A stretch of DNA of 64,000 nt from Leptonema illini DSM 21528 (GTDB lineage Bacteria; Spirochaetota; Leptospiria; Leptospirales; Leptonemataceae), in contig NZ_JH597773.1 of assembly GCF_000243335.1 (NCBI RefSeq), positions 500,489 to 564,488 of the forward strand. The letters run 5' to 3'. The notes below the pieces were generated by a model that saw only the letters and a program-made list of their open reading frames with translations, did no database searches and was not told the DNA's origin. This document shows positions 20,163 to 28,752 of this stretch, piece by piece. Both the position numbers and the translations under genes were made by a program. The first letter of the stretch is position 1. The number at the start of each line of letters is the position of its first letter.

Positions 20163-20930
20163 TCACTGCCGATCAGGATATTTCTCGAAATACTGTCTCT
20201 CGAGCTTGACTATCTCTTCACCGACCTGTGTGGCCAGGTCTCGTTCCGCTCGCATACCCTTTTCAGCGGTTGTCGGCTGGATGACCGAATACTCAAGGTC
20301 AAAGGCCGATCCCTTCGGTGGCAGGGCCGTATACGAATGCTGGCGATCGGAGCGCAGGTAAACGCAAAGCACACGCGTCTCGGGAAGATCCTTGATGATA
20401 CGCCCGATGCCATACGTGAGCCTTTCGATGTCGAATCTGCCCCGGCGACTGCGCCCTCCCTCGGGGAAGATGATAAATGGATCTCCCATTTCGAGGATAT
20501 ACTCGATACGTCGCATGATCTCTTCGTGATGCTCCTTTCCTCCGGCACGGTCGATGGGAATGCATTTCGCCAGGTATATAATCAGGCGAAAGTACCATCG
20601 ACTGGCAAAGACCTCACGGGCAGGAACGTTCCAGGCAAAATCCCCGAACCGAAACAGATATCTGTTCAGATCAGCGAAAGCCCACTGTAAGATGACCGAA
20701 TCGATCATCGTTAGATGATTGGCGCAGATAAGAAGCGGCGCATTTTCTTTCTGCAAATCCTTTCGAAGCGAGGAGAAAAAAGCACGGTGCCTTCTGTGAT
20801 CGACAATACGATAAGAGCGAAGGCCTCTGAGTAGAATCAGCACCACCATGCCCGTCAGAGCAAAGGCAAGCCAGCCAGCCGTTCGCTGCACCCAGATGGA
20901 AAACCGTGACGAGATTGAAATCGAGTGCAT
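20163..20930 (-). CDS. 1-acylglycerol-3-phosphate acyltransferase-like (PlsC)
   Basis: A membrane acyltransferase of the PlsC/LPLAT family. The catalytic box NHLTMID (NHxxxxD) is near residue 70 and the substrate box FPEGGRSRRGRF further on. A hydrophobic segment 'GWLAFALTGMVVLILL' anchors the N-terminus. The family transfers acyl chains to lysophosphatidate or related lysophospholipids in the inner membrane. The start at 20930 is chosen because AGAGGA precedes it; an in-frame ATG at 20951 has no such site. It sits between the nuo terminator and the peroxidase operon and is probably its own unit. Confidence 0.78.
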   Translation of the reverse strand: MHSISISSRFSIWVQRTAGWLAFALTGMVVLILLRGLRSYRIVDHRRHRAFFSSLRKDLQKENAPLLICANHLTMIDSVILQWAFADLNRYLFRFGDFAWNVPAREVFASRWYFRLIIYLAKCIPIDRAGGKEHHEEIMRRIEYILEMGDPFIIFPEGGRSRRGRFDIERLTYGIGRIIKDLPETRVLCVYLRSDRQHSYTALPPKGSAFDLEYSVIQPTTAEKGMRAERDLATQVGEEIVKLERQYFEKYPDRQ

Positions 20931-20982
20931 CGACTGATCCTCTACTTGCATATACAGTAACAGTGTAACAATGCCAGAAACG

Positions 20983-21011
20983 AAAAAGCCGCCGCAGAAA
21001 GCGGGCGGCTT
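20983..21011 (-). terminator. Terminator of the nuo operon
   Basis: On the minus strand AAGCCGCC (21011-21004) pairs with GGCGGCTT (20993-20986), extended inside by two more pairs, and is followed by TTTCGTTT. It lies 38 bases beyond the nuoN stop. Confidence 0.85.
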
Positions 21012-21048
21012 CTCCAGTGATTCTGTTGGACCTCTTCGGCCTGCCCGT

Positions 21049-22470
21049 TCAGATAGAGGGCAGGAATCCGGCGAGGAAGGTGCCGATCACCGAGACGAGC
21101 AATCCGGCCATGAGCAGAAAAGACGGTCGCGGTAACGGCTCTGAGTCGGCCTGCGATTCCATGAACATATAAACGATCACTCGCAGATAATAATAGGCCG
21201 ACAGGAAACTGTTCAGAACGCCGATGATGGCAAGCCATACGTAACCGTTCTCGACGGCCAGCTTGAAGATGAAGTACTTCCCGAAGAAGCCGGCCGTCGG
21301 CGGGAATCCGGCGAGCGAGAACATGAATACGGCCATGATGATCGCGATCCAGGGCCTCTTGAACGAGATACCGGCCAGATCAATCAGGTCGGTCTTTTTC
21401 TCGCCTTCGCGGCCGAAATAGGCCAGAAGGCCGAAGGCGCCGCCCGTCATGAGCGTATAGGCAAGCATATAGACGGCGATCGCATGCTGAATCTCAGCGG
21501 CATCGACTCTCTTAATCGCCGTAAAGGCGATGAGAACATAGCCTGCATGTGCGACGCTCGAATAGGCAAGCATACGCTTCACGCTTTTCTGCACAAGGGC
21601 GCCGATATTGCCGACAAACATGGTCAACACGGCGAGCACGGCAAAGGCCTCAAGCCATGTTCCCGGCATCTTGAATACGACCATGAAGACGCGGGCCAGT
21701 CCGGCGAAGGCGGCCGCCTTCACGCCCGTCGAAAGAAAGGCGGTAACGGGAGCGGCTGCACCTTCATAAACGTCGGGCGCCCAGGCATGAAACGGAGCAA
21801 GCGCCACCTTGAAGGCAAAGCCCGAAAGCAGAAGCACGGCAGCCACACCGAGCACCATAGAATCCATCGTCTGCACTTCAAGCTTCGCGTAGATCTCGTT
21901 AAAGAAGGTGCTGCCGCTTGCGCCGTACACGACGGCCATACCAAGAAGCAGAAAGCCCGTTGCAAAAATGCCTGGAAGATAATACTTCAACGCAGCCTCG
22001 ATAGACTTCTCACGCACGCGAAAGTAACCGGCGAGCACATAGCCGGCCAGCGAAACCAGCTCCACGCCGACGAAAAGCGTCAGGAACTCGGCGGCCACGA
22101 CGAGCGTGATCATACCGGCGACGGCCAGAAGCATCAGCGCATAGTATTCGCCCGTCACCGCCCTCTCCTGCTTCAAATACTGAACGGAGAAGAGAATGGC
22201 AAGAAAGGCCGAAAGCACACTCACGCAGATCAGCGTGGCGGCAAACCAGTCTATGACGACGCTGCCGTTAAAGAGCACATGACGCTCCGCTCCGACGCTC
22301 AGCACCGTGTTCACGCCGAATATGAGAGCGGCCGTCGTAAAAAGCAGGGCCAGATACGGCGCCAGGTGGCGTCCGCCTTCTTTCAGCATGGCCTCGTTAA
22401 ACAGCAGGCCTATAGCTCCGGCCGTTACAAGCCAGAGAGGTAAAAGATCGATCAGTTCACGAGTCATCAT
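21049..22470 (-). CDS. nuoN: NADH-quinone oxidoreductase subunit N
   Basis: A 473-residue polytopic membrane protein, an antiporter-like proton-pumping subunit of complex I. About fourteen hydrophobic segments are visible. Family blocks include 'YYLPGIFATGFLLLGMA', 'FKVALAPFHAWAPDVYEGA' with the conserved channel Lys, and 'RMLAYSSVAHAGYVLIAF'. The length equals the family norm. It starts one base after nuoM and is the last nuo gene before the terminator. The N-terminus has two adjacent Met codons, so the start may be three bases further in. Confidence 0.95.
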   Translation of the reverse strand: MMTRELIDLLPLWLVTAGAIGLLFNEAMLKEGGRHLAPYLALLFTTAALIFGVNTVLSVGAERHVLFNGSVVIDWFAATLICVSVLSAFLAILFSVQYLKQERAVTGEYYALMLLAVAGMITLVVAAEFLTLFVGVELVSLAGYVLAGYFRVREKSIEAALKYYLPGIFATGFLLLGMAVVYGASGSTFFNEIYAKLEVQTMDSMVLGVAAVLLLSGFAFKVALAPFHAWAPDVYEGAAAPVTAFLSTGVKAAAFAGLARVFMVVFKMPGTWLEAFAVLAVLTMFVGNIGALVQKSVKRMLAYSSVAHAGYVLIAFTAIKRVDAAEIQHAIAVYMLAYTLMTGGAFGLLAYFGREGEKKTDLIDLAGISFKRPWIAIIMAVFMFSLAGFPPTAGFFGKYFIFKLAVENGYVWLAIIGVLNSFLSAYYYLRVIVYMFMESQADSEPLPRPSFLLMAGLLVSVIGTFLAGFLPSI

Positions 22471-22471
22471 A

Positions 22472-24019
22472 TCAGTGTCCAGCCTCGCTGTGTTCTACCG
22501 CACCTTCGGGGGCGGGCTGCTCATCCGGCCCGGCCTTCTTCATGAGCTCGATCAGCTCTGAGCTGCTCTCGTCGGATTGCACGTAGCTGAGAACGTTCTT
22601 TTGAATGGAAGGCGCCATCGCATCGAAGAACGGCTTCGGATAAACTCCCATATAGAACATAAGGAAAAGAAGCGGCGCAAGCACGGTCAGCTCTCGCAGG
22701 CTGAGGTCCTTCACATCGTGCATGTGGTCGTTTGTTACGGGGCCGAAGAAGACCTTACCGTAAAGCTTCAGCAGATACCATGCTCCGAGAACGACGCCCG
22801 AAACGGCAATGGCGCCAAGCAGCCAGTCCGCCTGAAAGGCCGAGACCAGGATGATATACTCGCCGATAAAGCCGTTCAGGCCCGGCAGACCGGCCGAGGC
22901 CAGCGTCGAAATAAGAAATACCGTGGCGAAAACCGGCACGATCTTCGCAATGCCGCCGTAGTCGGCGATCTTGCGCGTATGCGTCTGATCGTAGATCATA
23001 CCGATCAGGAAGAACATGGCGCCCGTCGAGATGGCGTGGTTGATCATCTGAATCAGACTGCCCTGAATGCCCGATTCAGAGAAGGTAAAGATACCGAGCA
23101 CGATATAGCCCATGTGCGAGACCGACGAATAGGCGATCAGCCGCTTCATGTCGGGCTGCACGGCGGCCGCCATCGCTCCATGCACGATGCCGATGACGGC
23201 AAGAACCATCATCAACGGCGCAAAGAAATGCGACGCCTCGGGAAAGAGCGGCAGGTTGAAACGCAGAAGTCCGTATGTTCCCAGCTTGAGCAATACGCCG
23301 GCCAGGATTACAGAGCCACCGGCCGGAGCCTCGGTATGCGCATCGGGCAGCCAGGTGTGAAACGGGAACACCGGCACCTTAATCAAGAAGGCCAGGGCAA
23401 AGGCAGCGAAGACCCAGTACTGAGCGGGTAGCGGCAATCGCTTTTCAATAATAATCGTATAGTCGAAGCTGCCCGCATGATGCGCCAGATAAAGCACGGC
23501 CACAAGCATGAGCAGCGATCCGATCATCGTAAAAAGGACGAACTTCACCGTAGCGTAAACGCGGTCCTTGCCGCCCCAGATACCGATGATGAAGAACATC
23601 GGAACGAGCATCACTTCCCAGAAGATATAGAAAAGGAAGAGATCAAGGGCCAGGAAGGCTCCGAGCACACCCGTTTGCAGAATCAGAATGGAGCTGTAAT
23701 AGCCGGCCGCACGTTCTTTAATGGAAGAATAGCTTCCAAGAACGACAAGCGGAAAGAGGAAGGTCGTAAGAAGGACCATCCAGTAAGAGACGCCATCCAG
23801 ACCGAGCTTGTATGAGATTCCGAAGTCGGCCATAAGAGGGAAGCTTTCCACAAACTGAAAGCCATCGGCCGATGCCTCGAAGCCCGTCATAAGTTGCACG
23901 GACAGCGCTAAATTCGCAAGGGTTACGCCAAGCGCAACGAGAGCAGGCGCTCTATAGCCTCGCAGAAAGGGAATGATGAACAGTCCCGCCAGGGGTAAGA
24001 ATATCAGAGCGGATAACAC
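22472..24019 (-). CDS. nuoM: NADH-quinone oxidoreductase subunit M
   Basis: A 515-residue proton-pumping membrane subunit of complex I. Visible family features are 'FYIFWEVMLVPMFFIIGIWGG', the key transmembrane Glu in 'WEVMLVPM', 'FLIKVPVFPFHTWLPDAHTEAP' and 'KRLIAYSSVSHMGYIVLG'. The start is a GTG preceded by AGGAG at good spacing. The C-terminal tail after the last membrane segment is about 40 residues, charged (SDESSSELIELMKKAG), and longer than usual. It lies 44 bases after nuoL and one base before nuoN. Confidence 0.95.
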   Translation of the reverse strand: MLSALIFLPLAGLFIIPFLRGYRAPALVALGVTLANLALSVQLMTGFEASADGFQFVESFPLMADFGISYKLGLDGVSYWMVLLTTFLFPLVVLGSYSSIKERAAGYYSSILILQTGVLGAFLALDLFLFYIFWEVMLVPMFFIIGIWGGKDRVYATVKFVLFTMIGSLLMLVAVLYLAHHAGSFDYTIIIEKRLPLPAQYWVFAAFALAFLIKVPVFPFHTWLPDAHTEAPAGGSVILAGVLLKLGTYGLLRFNLPLFPEASHFFAPLMMVLAVIGIVHGAMAAAVQPDMKRLIAYSSVSHMGYIVLGIFTFSESGIQGSLIQMINHAISTGAMFFLIGMIYDQTHTRKIADYGGIAKIVPVFATVFLISTLASAGLPGLNGFIGEYIILVSAFQADWLLGAIAVSGVVLGAWYLLKLYGKVFFGPVTNDHMHDVKDLSLRELTVLAPLLFLMFYMGVYPKPFFDAMAPSIQKNVLSYVQSDESSSELIELMKKAGPDEQPAPEGAVEHSEAGH

Positions 24020-24063
24020 AGCTCACTCCTTTGTTTCTGTAGATTCAAGAACACCGCCATACC

Positions 24064-26025
24064 TCACGATCTCACAATGAGCAGGTCAATCAGAAGGAAT
24101 GCCACGCCTGCAAAGATGTAGGCCAGATACATACGCACCTTTCCGTTCTGCAGCAGCTTCAGGCGATCGCCGACTGCATAGGCAAAGGGTCCGAGGCCGT
24201 TCACGAAGCCGTCGATCACCATGAAGTCGACGAATTTGAAAGAGACCCAGTCGGCGATCTTGCGGATCGGACCGAGAATCAGCGCCTCATAGAGCTCATC
24301 GACATACCACTTATTCTCAAGCAGCTTCTTGAAGCCGCCGGCAGCGGATGCGATCTTACCGCCGAAGGCAGGATTCCAGAGAAAGGCATAGAAGGCGCCA
24401 AGGATTCCAAGCAGAGCGACACCGACAGAAAGCCCCATCAGCGGAAGCTCAGCCGAATGATCGACGTTATGAGCCTCGGGCATCGAGACGCCGACAACGG
24501 GCATCAGGAAATGCTCGAACATATTGTGGCCGCCAAGCGCATGCGGAACGCCGACAAATCCGCCGACGATCGACAGAATCGCCAGCAGAACAAGGGGCAC
24601 CGTCATGATAGCATGCTCGGAGATATGATGCGCATGTCCTCTATAAGAGCCGAAGAACGTGAGCACGATCAGGCGAGTCATATAAAAGGCCGTCAGCATG
24701 GCCGTAAAGACGCCGATTCCAAAAAGCGCATAGGGCAGCCAGGGGATGACATGATTCTCGGTGGCAATCGTCTTCCATAAGATCTCATCTTTAGAAAAGA
24801 ATCCTGCGAAAGGCGGAATACCGGCGATGGCAACCCAGGCGACAAGAAAGGTGATCGCCGTTACGGGAATCTTCTTAAGCAGGCCGCCCATGTGGCGGAT
24901 GTCCTGCTCGTGATGCAGAGCATGAATCACCGAACCGGCGCCAAGAAAGAGACAGGCCTTGAAAAAGGCATGCGTCATCACATGGAAGATACCGGCGTTA
25001 TACGCCCCCACTCCGACTCCGAGGAACATGAAGCCGAGCTGCGATACGGTCGAATAGGCAAGCACCTTCTTGATATCGTACTGGGCGAGTGCGATCGTAG
25101 CCGCGAAAAGCGCCGTTAGAGCACCGACGATGGCGACTACGGTCGAAGCGACGGGCGACATGGCAAAAAGGAAATGCGTGCGTGCCACAAGATACACACC
25201 GGCCGTAACCATCGTGGCGGCGTGGATCAGAGCCGATACGGGCGTCGGGCCGGCCATGGCATCGGGCAGCCATACATACAGCGGCAGCTGAGCAGACTTT
25301 CCAGAAGCGCCGACCAGCATGGCAATACAGGCAATCGTAGCGATGCCGGCCGTGACGAACTCGGCCTTGCCCTGAATCTCGCTGAAGCTCAGCGTCCCGA
25401 CGGCGCCGAATACGACAAACATGGCGATGAGAAATCCGGCGTCACCGATACGGTTGGTGATAAAGGCCTTCTTGCCCGCCTCTGCCTTCTCAGGATCGGT
25501 ATACCAGAACGAAATCAAAAGATACGAACATAGACCGACGCCCTCCCAGCCGACAAAAAGCACCGTCATGCTCTCGCCGAGCACAAGCACGATCATCGAG
25601 AAGAGGAAGAGGTTGAGATACGTAAAGAACTTTGTAAAGCCTTCGTCGTCGTGCATATAGCCGACGGAGTAGATGTGGATGAGCGTCGCGACAAAGGTGA
25701 TGAAGGTGAGCATCACCGCCGTCAGCTGGTCGAACTGAAAGCCGAGATCAATGTTCAGATCGCCGGCGTTGATCCACGTCCAGAGCATCTGCTTGAGCAC
25801 GATACTCTCTTCAGAGAGAAGCTCTTTGAAGGCCATCATCGTGAAAACGAAGGTCGACGCGGCGGCGATGATGGCGATGGCGGCACTGATCGTCTTCGGA
25901 GCCTTCTCGGGCTTTTTCGCGAAGATCAGGCTGATCATGCCGTTCAGGAAGGCGCCGGCAAGCGGAGCGGCGGCGATCAGCCACAGGCTCGATGATTCAA
26001 CGATGCGAGTTTCTGCGTGAGTCAT
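24064..26025 (-). CDS. nuoL: NADH-quinone oxidoreductase subunit L
   Basis: A 653-residue subunit, the largest antiporter-like pump of complex I. It contains the highly conserved 'GWEGVGLCSYLLI', 'KSAQLPLYVWLPDAMAGPTPVSALIHAATMVTAG' region and 'KKVLAYSTVSQLGFMFLG'. The C-terminal part, from about residue 560, holds the amphipathic lateral helix and last anchor. It is slightly longer than E. coli NuoL (613). Starts ATG four bases after the nuoK stop. Ordinary codon use and no lesions. Confidence 0.95.
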   Translation of the reverse strand: MTHAETRIVESSSLWLIAAAPLAGAFLNGMISLIFAKKPEKAPKTISAAIAIIAAASTFVFTMMAFKELLSEESIVLKQMLWTWINAGDLNIDLGFQFDQLTAVMLTFITFVATLIHIYSVGYMHDDEGFTKFFTYLNLFLFSMIVLVLGESMTVLFVGWEGVGLCSYLLISFWYTDPEKAEAGKKAFITNRIGDAGFLIAMFVVFGAVGTLSFSEIQGKAEFVTAGIATIACIAMLVGASGKSAQLPLYVWLPDAMAGPTPVSALIHAATMVTAGVYLVARTHFLFAMSPVASTVVAIVGALTALFAATIALAQYDIKKVLAYSTVSQLGFMFLGVGVGAYNAGIFHVMTHAFFKACLFLGAGSVIHALHHEQDIRHMGGLLKKIPVTAITFLVAWVAIAGIPPFAGFFSKDEILWKTIATENHVIPWLPYALFGIGVFTAMLTAFYMTRLIVLTFFGSYRGHAHHISEHAIMTVPLVLLAILSIVGGFVGVPHALGGHNMFEHFLMPVVGVSMPEAHNVDHSAELPLMGLSVGVALLGILGAFYAFLWNPAFGGKIASAAGGFKKLLENKWYVDELYEALILGPIRKIADWVSFKFVDFMVIDGFVNGLGPFAYAVGDRLKLLQNGKVRMYLAYIFAGVAFLLIDLLIVRS

Positions 26026-26029
26026 TCGC

Positions 26030-26338
26030 TTATCCTTTCAGTTTGTTGAAAATATCGAGGTTGATATTTTCTTTCATGCGATAAAGTGCGATTACGATGG
26101 CCAGACCGACGCTGACCTCAGCGGCGGCGATGGCGATAACAAACAGGACGAAGACCTGTCCGGCCGGATCGACGAAGTTACGTGCGAACGTGATGAAGGC
26201 CAGGTTCGCCGCGTTGAGCATCAGCTCGACCGACATAAGCACGATAAAAACGTTCTTCCGTGTGAGCACGCCGACGACGCCGATCGTGAAGATCAGCACG
26301 CTGAGCGTCAGATAATGAGCGGGAGTGATGACTGTCAT
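26030..26338 (-). CDS. nuoK: NADH-quinone oxidoreductase subunit K
   Basis: A 102-residue, three-helix membrane subunit of complex I with the conserved membrane glutamates visible in 'LMSVELMLNAANLAFI' and 'AIAAAEVSVGLAIVIALYR'. These form part of the proton path between the quinone site and antiporter subunits. Its start overlaps the nuoJ stop by four bases, so it is translationally coupled. Confidence 0.95.
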   Translation of the reverse strand: MTVITPAHYLTLSVLIFTIGVVGVLTRKNVFIVLMSVELMLNAANLAFITFARNFVDPAGQVFVLFVIAIAAAEVSVGLAIVIALYRMKENINLDIFNKLKG

Positions 26339-26838
26339 AGCTTCCTCTTCGAGATCACCAGAGCGCCGACGACGGCCGTCAGAAGCACAAGGGAGAGAAT
26401 TTCAAACGGAAAGATATACTTACCGAAGATCAGCTTGCTCATCTCGGTAATATTGCCGAAGCCGTCGACCAGATCCAGTCCCGTAGCCTGAATGCCGGCC
26501 GTAATGATGAAGAAAATCGGCAGAAAAACGCCGCCGCCGGCTATGACGAGCACGATGGACGTCAGAAAACGATCGGCCTTCATGGGCCGCAGTTCTTCAT
26601 TCGTAAGATTGAGGATCATGATCACAAATATGATCAGAACCATGATACCGCCGGCGTAGACGAGAACCTGGATTACCGCGACAAAGCTGGCCGACAGCAG
26701 TCCATAAAGACCGGCAAGGGCGACAAAGGCCATCACCAGCGACAGCGCCGCCGCGATCGGATTCGTTCGCGTGACGATGACGAGGGAGCTGATAAGCAGA
26801 ACCGCCGCGAGCGTATAAAAAACGATGCTTTCGATCAT
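26335..26838 (-). CDS. nuoJ: NADH-quinone oxidoreductase subunit J
   Basis: A 167-residue membrane subunit with five hydrophobic segments. Family blocks 'VIQVLVYAGGIMVLIIFVIMIL' include the Tyr/Gly bend in transmembrane helix 3 that moves during turnover. It overlaps nuoK by four bases. Upstream, 55 bases separate it from nuoI; this gap and the end of nuoI hold a strong inverted repeat, so its expression may be tuned separately from the hydrophilic-arm genes. Confidence 0.94.
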   Translation of the reverse strand: MIESIVFYTLAAVLLISSLVIVTRTNPIAAALSLVMAFVALAGLYGLLSASFVAVIQVLVYAGGIMVLIIFVIMILNLTNEELRPMKADRFLTSIVLVIAGGGVFLPIFFIITAGIQATGLDLVDGFGNITEMSKLIFGKYIFPFEILSLVLLTAVVGALVISKRKL

Positions 26839-26880
26839 CTCTGTATGTGCTCCAATACTAATTTTTCTAAACTAACCACG

Positions 26881-26916
26881 ACGGCAAGCACGTTCACGGA
26901 ACGTCATGCTTGCCGT
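26881..26916 (-). other. Strong inverted repeat at the nuoI/nuoJ junction
   Basis: ACGGCAAGCA (26881-26890) pairs perfectly with TGCTTGCCGT (26907-26916), and inside it CGTT (26891-26894) pairs with AACG (26900-26903). On the minus strand the 5' arm is the last codons of nuoI and the 3' arm lies after its stop. No T-run follows, so an RNA-stability or processing stem is more likely than a full terminator. Confidence 0.6.
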
Positions 26917-27445
26917 GAGTCATCTGTCGCGGCCGCTCCGGATTATAGTGCGGCACATAGTCTTCATTATTGTGATCTGTGAGCTTCTCTTTCGTCAGAA
27001 CGAAGCTCTCACGCGTATAACCGGAATGCGAGATATCCGGAACGTCCATGCGAATCGCATCAAGCGGACAGGCCTCGACGCAGAGACCGCAGAATACGCA
27101 GCGCAGAAGATCGATATCAAACTTCTCGGGGAATTTCTCGATGCGCGGATCGTCGGATTCGTTGGCCTTGATATGAATGCAATCCGCCGGGCAGTTTGTG
27201 GCGCAGAGCATGCAGGCCGTGCAGCGCGTCGACCCGTCCGTACGCTTCATCAGCCGGTGCCGTCCGCGCGTAGCCGGCGGCAGCTCCTTCTTGATTTCAG
27301 GATAGCTGAGCGTCGGCATCTCTTCGGGTTTGAAAAGATTCTTCACCAGGTGGCCGGCCGTCAGCATCAGTCCCGACGTCACCTCTCTTAAATAGAAGGT
27401 GCGGCCGCCTTTGATTTCAGGTCTCTTTACTATTTTCATATTCAT
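26894..27445 (-). CDS. nuoI: NADH-quinone oxidoreductase subunit I
   Basis: A 183-residue ferredoxin-like subunit that holds the two [4Fe-4S] clusters N6a and N6b. Both cysteine sets are intact, 'CTACMLCATNCP' and 'CVFCGLCVEACP'. An amphipathic N-terminal helix is expected to lie on the membrane. It follows nuoH by five bases. Its last codons form the 5' arm of a stable inverted repeat with the downstream spacer. Confidence 0.95.
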   Translation of the reverse strand: MNMKIVKRPEIKGGRTFYLREVTSGLMLTAGHLVKNLFKPEEMPTLSYPEIKKELPPATRGRHRLMKRTDGSTRCTACMLCATNCPADCIHIKANESDDPRIEKFPEKFDIDLLRCVFCGLCVEACPLDAIRMDVPDISHSGYTRESFVLTKEKLTDHNNEDYVPHYNPERPRQMTHGKHDVP

Positions 27446-27450
27446 CGACC

Positions 27451-28752
27451 TCAGAGAATCTTCAACGTACCCGTAACGAGAATGTTGAGCAGGGAAATGG
27501 GAATCATCAGCTTCCAGCCAAGATTCATCAGCTGATCATAACGGAAGCGAGGAAGCGTCCATCGCACATGAATATAGAACCAGCAGAAGAAAAGGGCTTT
27601 TGCGAGCAGCATCGTTACCTGAAAGGCGGCGACGATGATCTGGGCTATGTCTGCATCGATCTCAAGCGAAAGTGCAAGAGGAATACCGACAAGAGCGGCG
27701 ACGGCAAGGCCGAACAGACCGAAGGCGATCGCATAATACTCAATAGCGCCAAGGCCTTTCTTGATGACGGCTTTCATGATCGGAGCTCGCTTGTAGACGA
27801 TGTATCCGCCGACGATGCCGGTCAGAGCGGTCATACCGAGAATCGCAGCGAGCGTATACTGCGGATTGGCGCGCAGCATCTCAGTCGTCACGTACGGAAC
27901 CTGATACCCACCGAAGAAGAGCGTGGCGACGACGACGGCACCGACGATCATGTTCGCGTATTCGGCCATGAAGAACAGGGCGAACTTCATCGAAGAGTAT
28001 TCCGTATGATAACCGGCCACAAGCTCTGACTCGCCTTCTGCAAGGTCAAAGGGCGTACGGTTCGTCTCAGCGAATACGGCCGTTAAAAAGACGATAAAGG
28101 CGATGGGCTGTGCCACCACGCCCCAGTTCGGAATCGGCAGCGTATGGCCGAATGCCGTGAGCAGCTCTCCCTGCTTCGCAACGATGTTTTCGATGCGAAG
28201 GTCCTGATAGACCATCAGGATGGCGACGATGGAAAGGCCCATCGCCAGCTCATACGAAATCATCTGCGCCGAAGAACGAAGACCGCCGAGCATCGAATAT
28301 TTATTGTTCGAAGCCCATCCGGCGAGGATCACCGCATACACGCCAAGCCCTGTGATCGCGAAGACCATCAGAAGACCGGATTCATAATCCGCTACCTGAA
28401 AGCGCAGATCGTAACCGGCGACATTGATCGGAGCGGCGATCGGAATCAGCATCAGCGGAAGCAGCGCCACGGTCATCGCCCAGAACGGCGCAAGCGTATA
28501 ATAGAACTTCTGCACATGATACGGCGTCACGTCTTCTTTCATAAGAAGCTTCACGACGTCGGCAATGTTATGCAGCATGCCGAAGATACGCACGCCGCCG
28601 ATATTGGCGCGAATCGGTCCCCAGCGGTCCTGAATAATGGCCGAGCCTTTACGCTCGAACCAGATCATCACGGGAATGAGCTGCAGCGGAATATTCCAGG
28701 CCACAAAGGCCATCACTGCGATGTTAATCAGACTGATATCAGCTTGCGTCAT
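27451..28752 (-). CDS. nuoH: NADH-quinone oxidoreductase subunit H with extra insert
   Basis: The membrane subunit that forms the quinone-binding chamber of complex I. Conserved parts are present: 'VMIWFERKGSAIIQDRWGP', 'AETNRTPFDLAEGESELVAGYHTEYSS' and near the end 'PRFRYDQLMNLGWK'. At 433 residues it is about 100 longer than E. coli NuoH (325). The excess lies at about residues 288-375, between 'LFFGGYQVPY' and 'AKALFFCWFYIHVRWTLPR'. It contains two further hydrophobic stretches (about 300-320 and 340-362). The flanking family sequence is intact, so this is an insertion, not a frameshift. It overlaps nuoG by four bases. Confidence 0.93.
   Translation of the reverse strand: MTQADISLINIAVMAFVAWNIPLQLIPVMIWFERKGSAIIQDRWGPIRANIGGVRIFGMLHNIADVVKLLMKEDVTPYHVQKFYYTLAPFWAMTVALLPLMLIPIAAPINVAGYDLRFQVADYESGLLMVFAITGLGVYAVILAGWASNNKYSMLGGLRSSAQMISYELAMGLSIVAILMVYQDLRIENIVAKQGELLTAFGHTLPIPNWGVVAQPIAFIVFLTAVFAETNRTPFDLAEGESELVAGYHTEYSSMKFALFFMAEYANMIVGAVVVATLFFGGYQVPYVTTEMLRANPQYTLAAILGMTALTGIVGGYIVYKRAPIMKAVIKKGLGAIEYYAIAFGLFGLAVAALVGIPLALSLEIDADIAQIIVAAFQVTMLLAKALFFCWFYIHVRWTLPRFRYDQLMNLGWKLMIPISLLNILVTGTLKIL

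Noticed and set aside
21484..23431. Long plus-strand open frames opposite nuoN and nuoM
   Set aside because: They are His/Lys/Arg-rich mirror frames of membrane-protein codons, without ribosome sites or domains.
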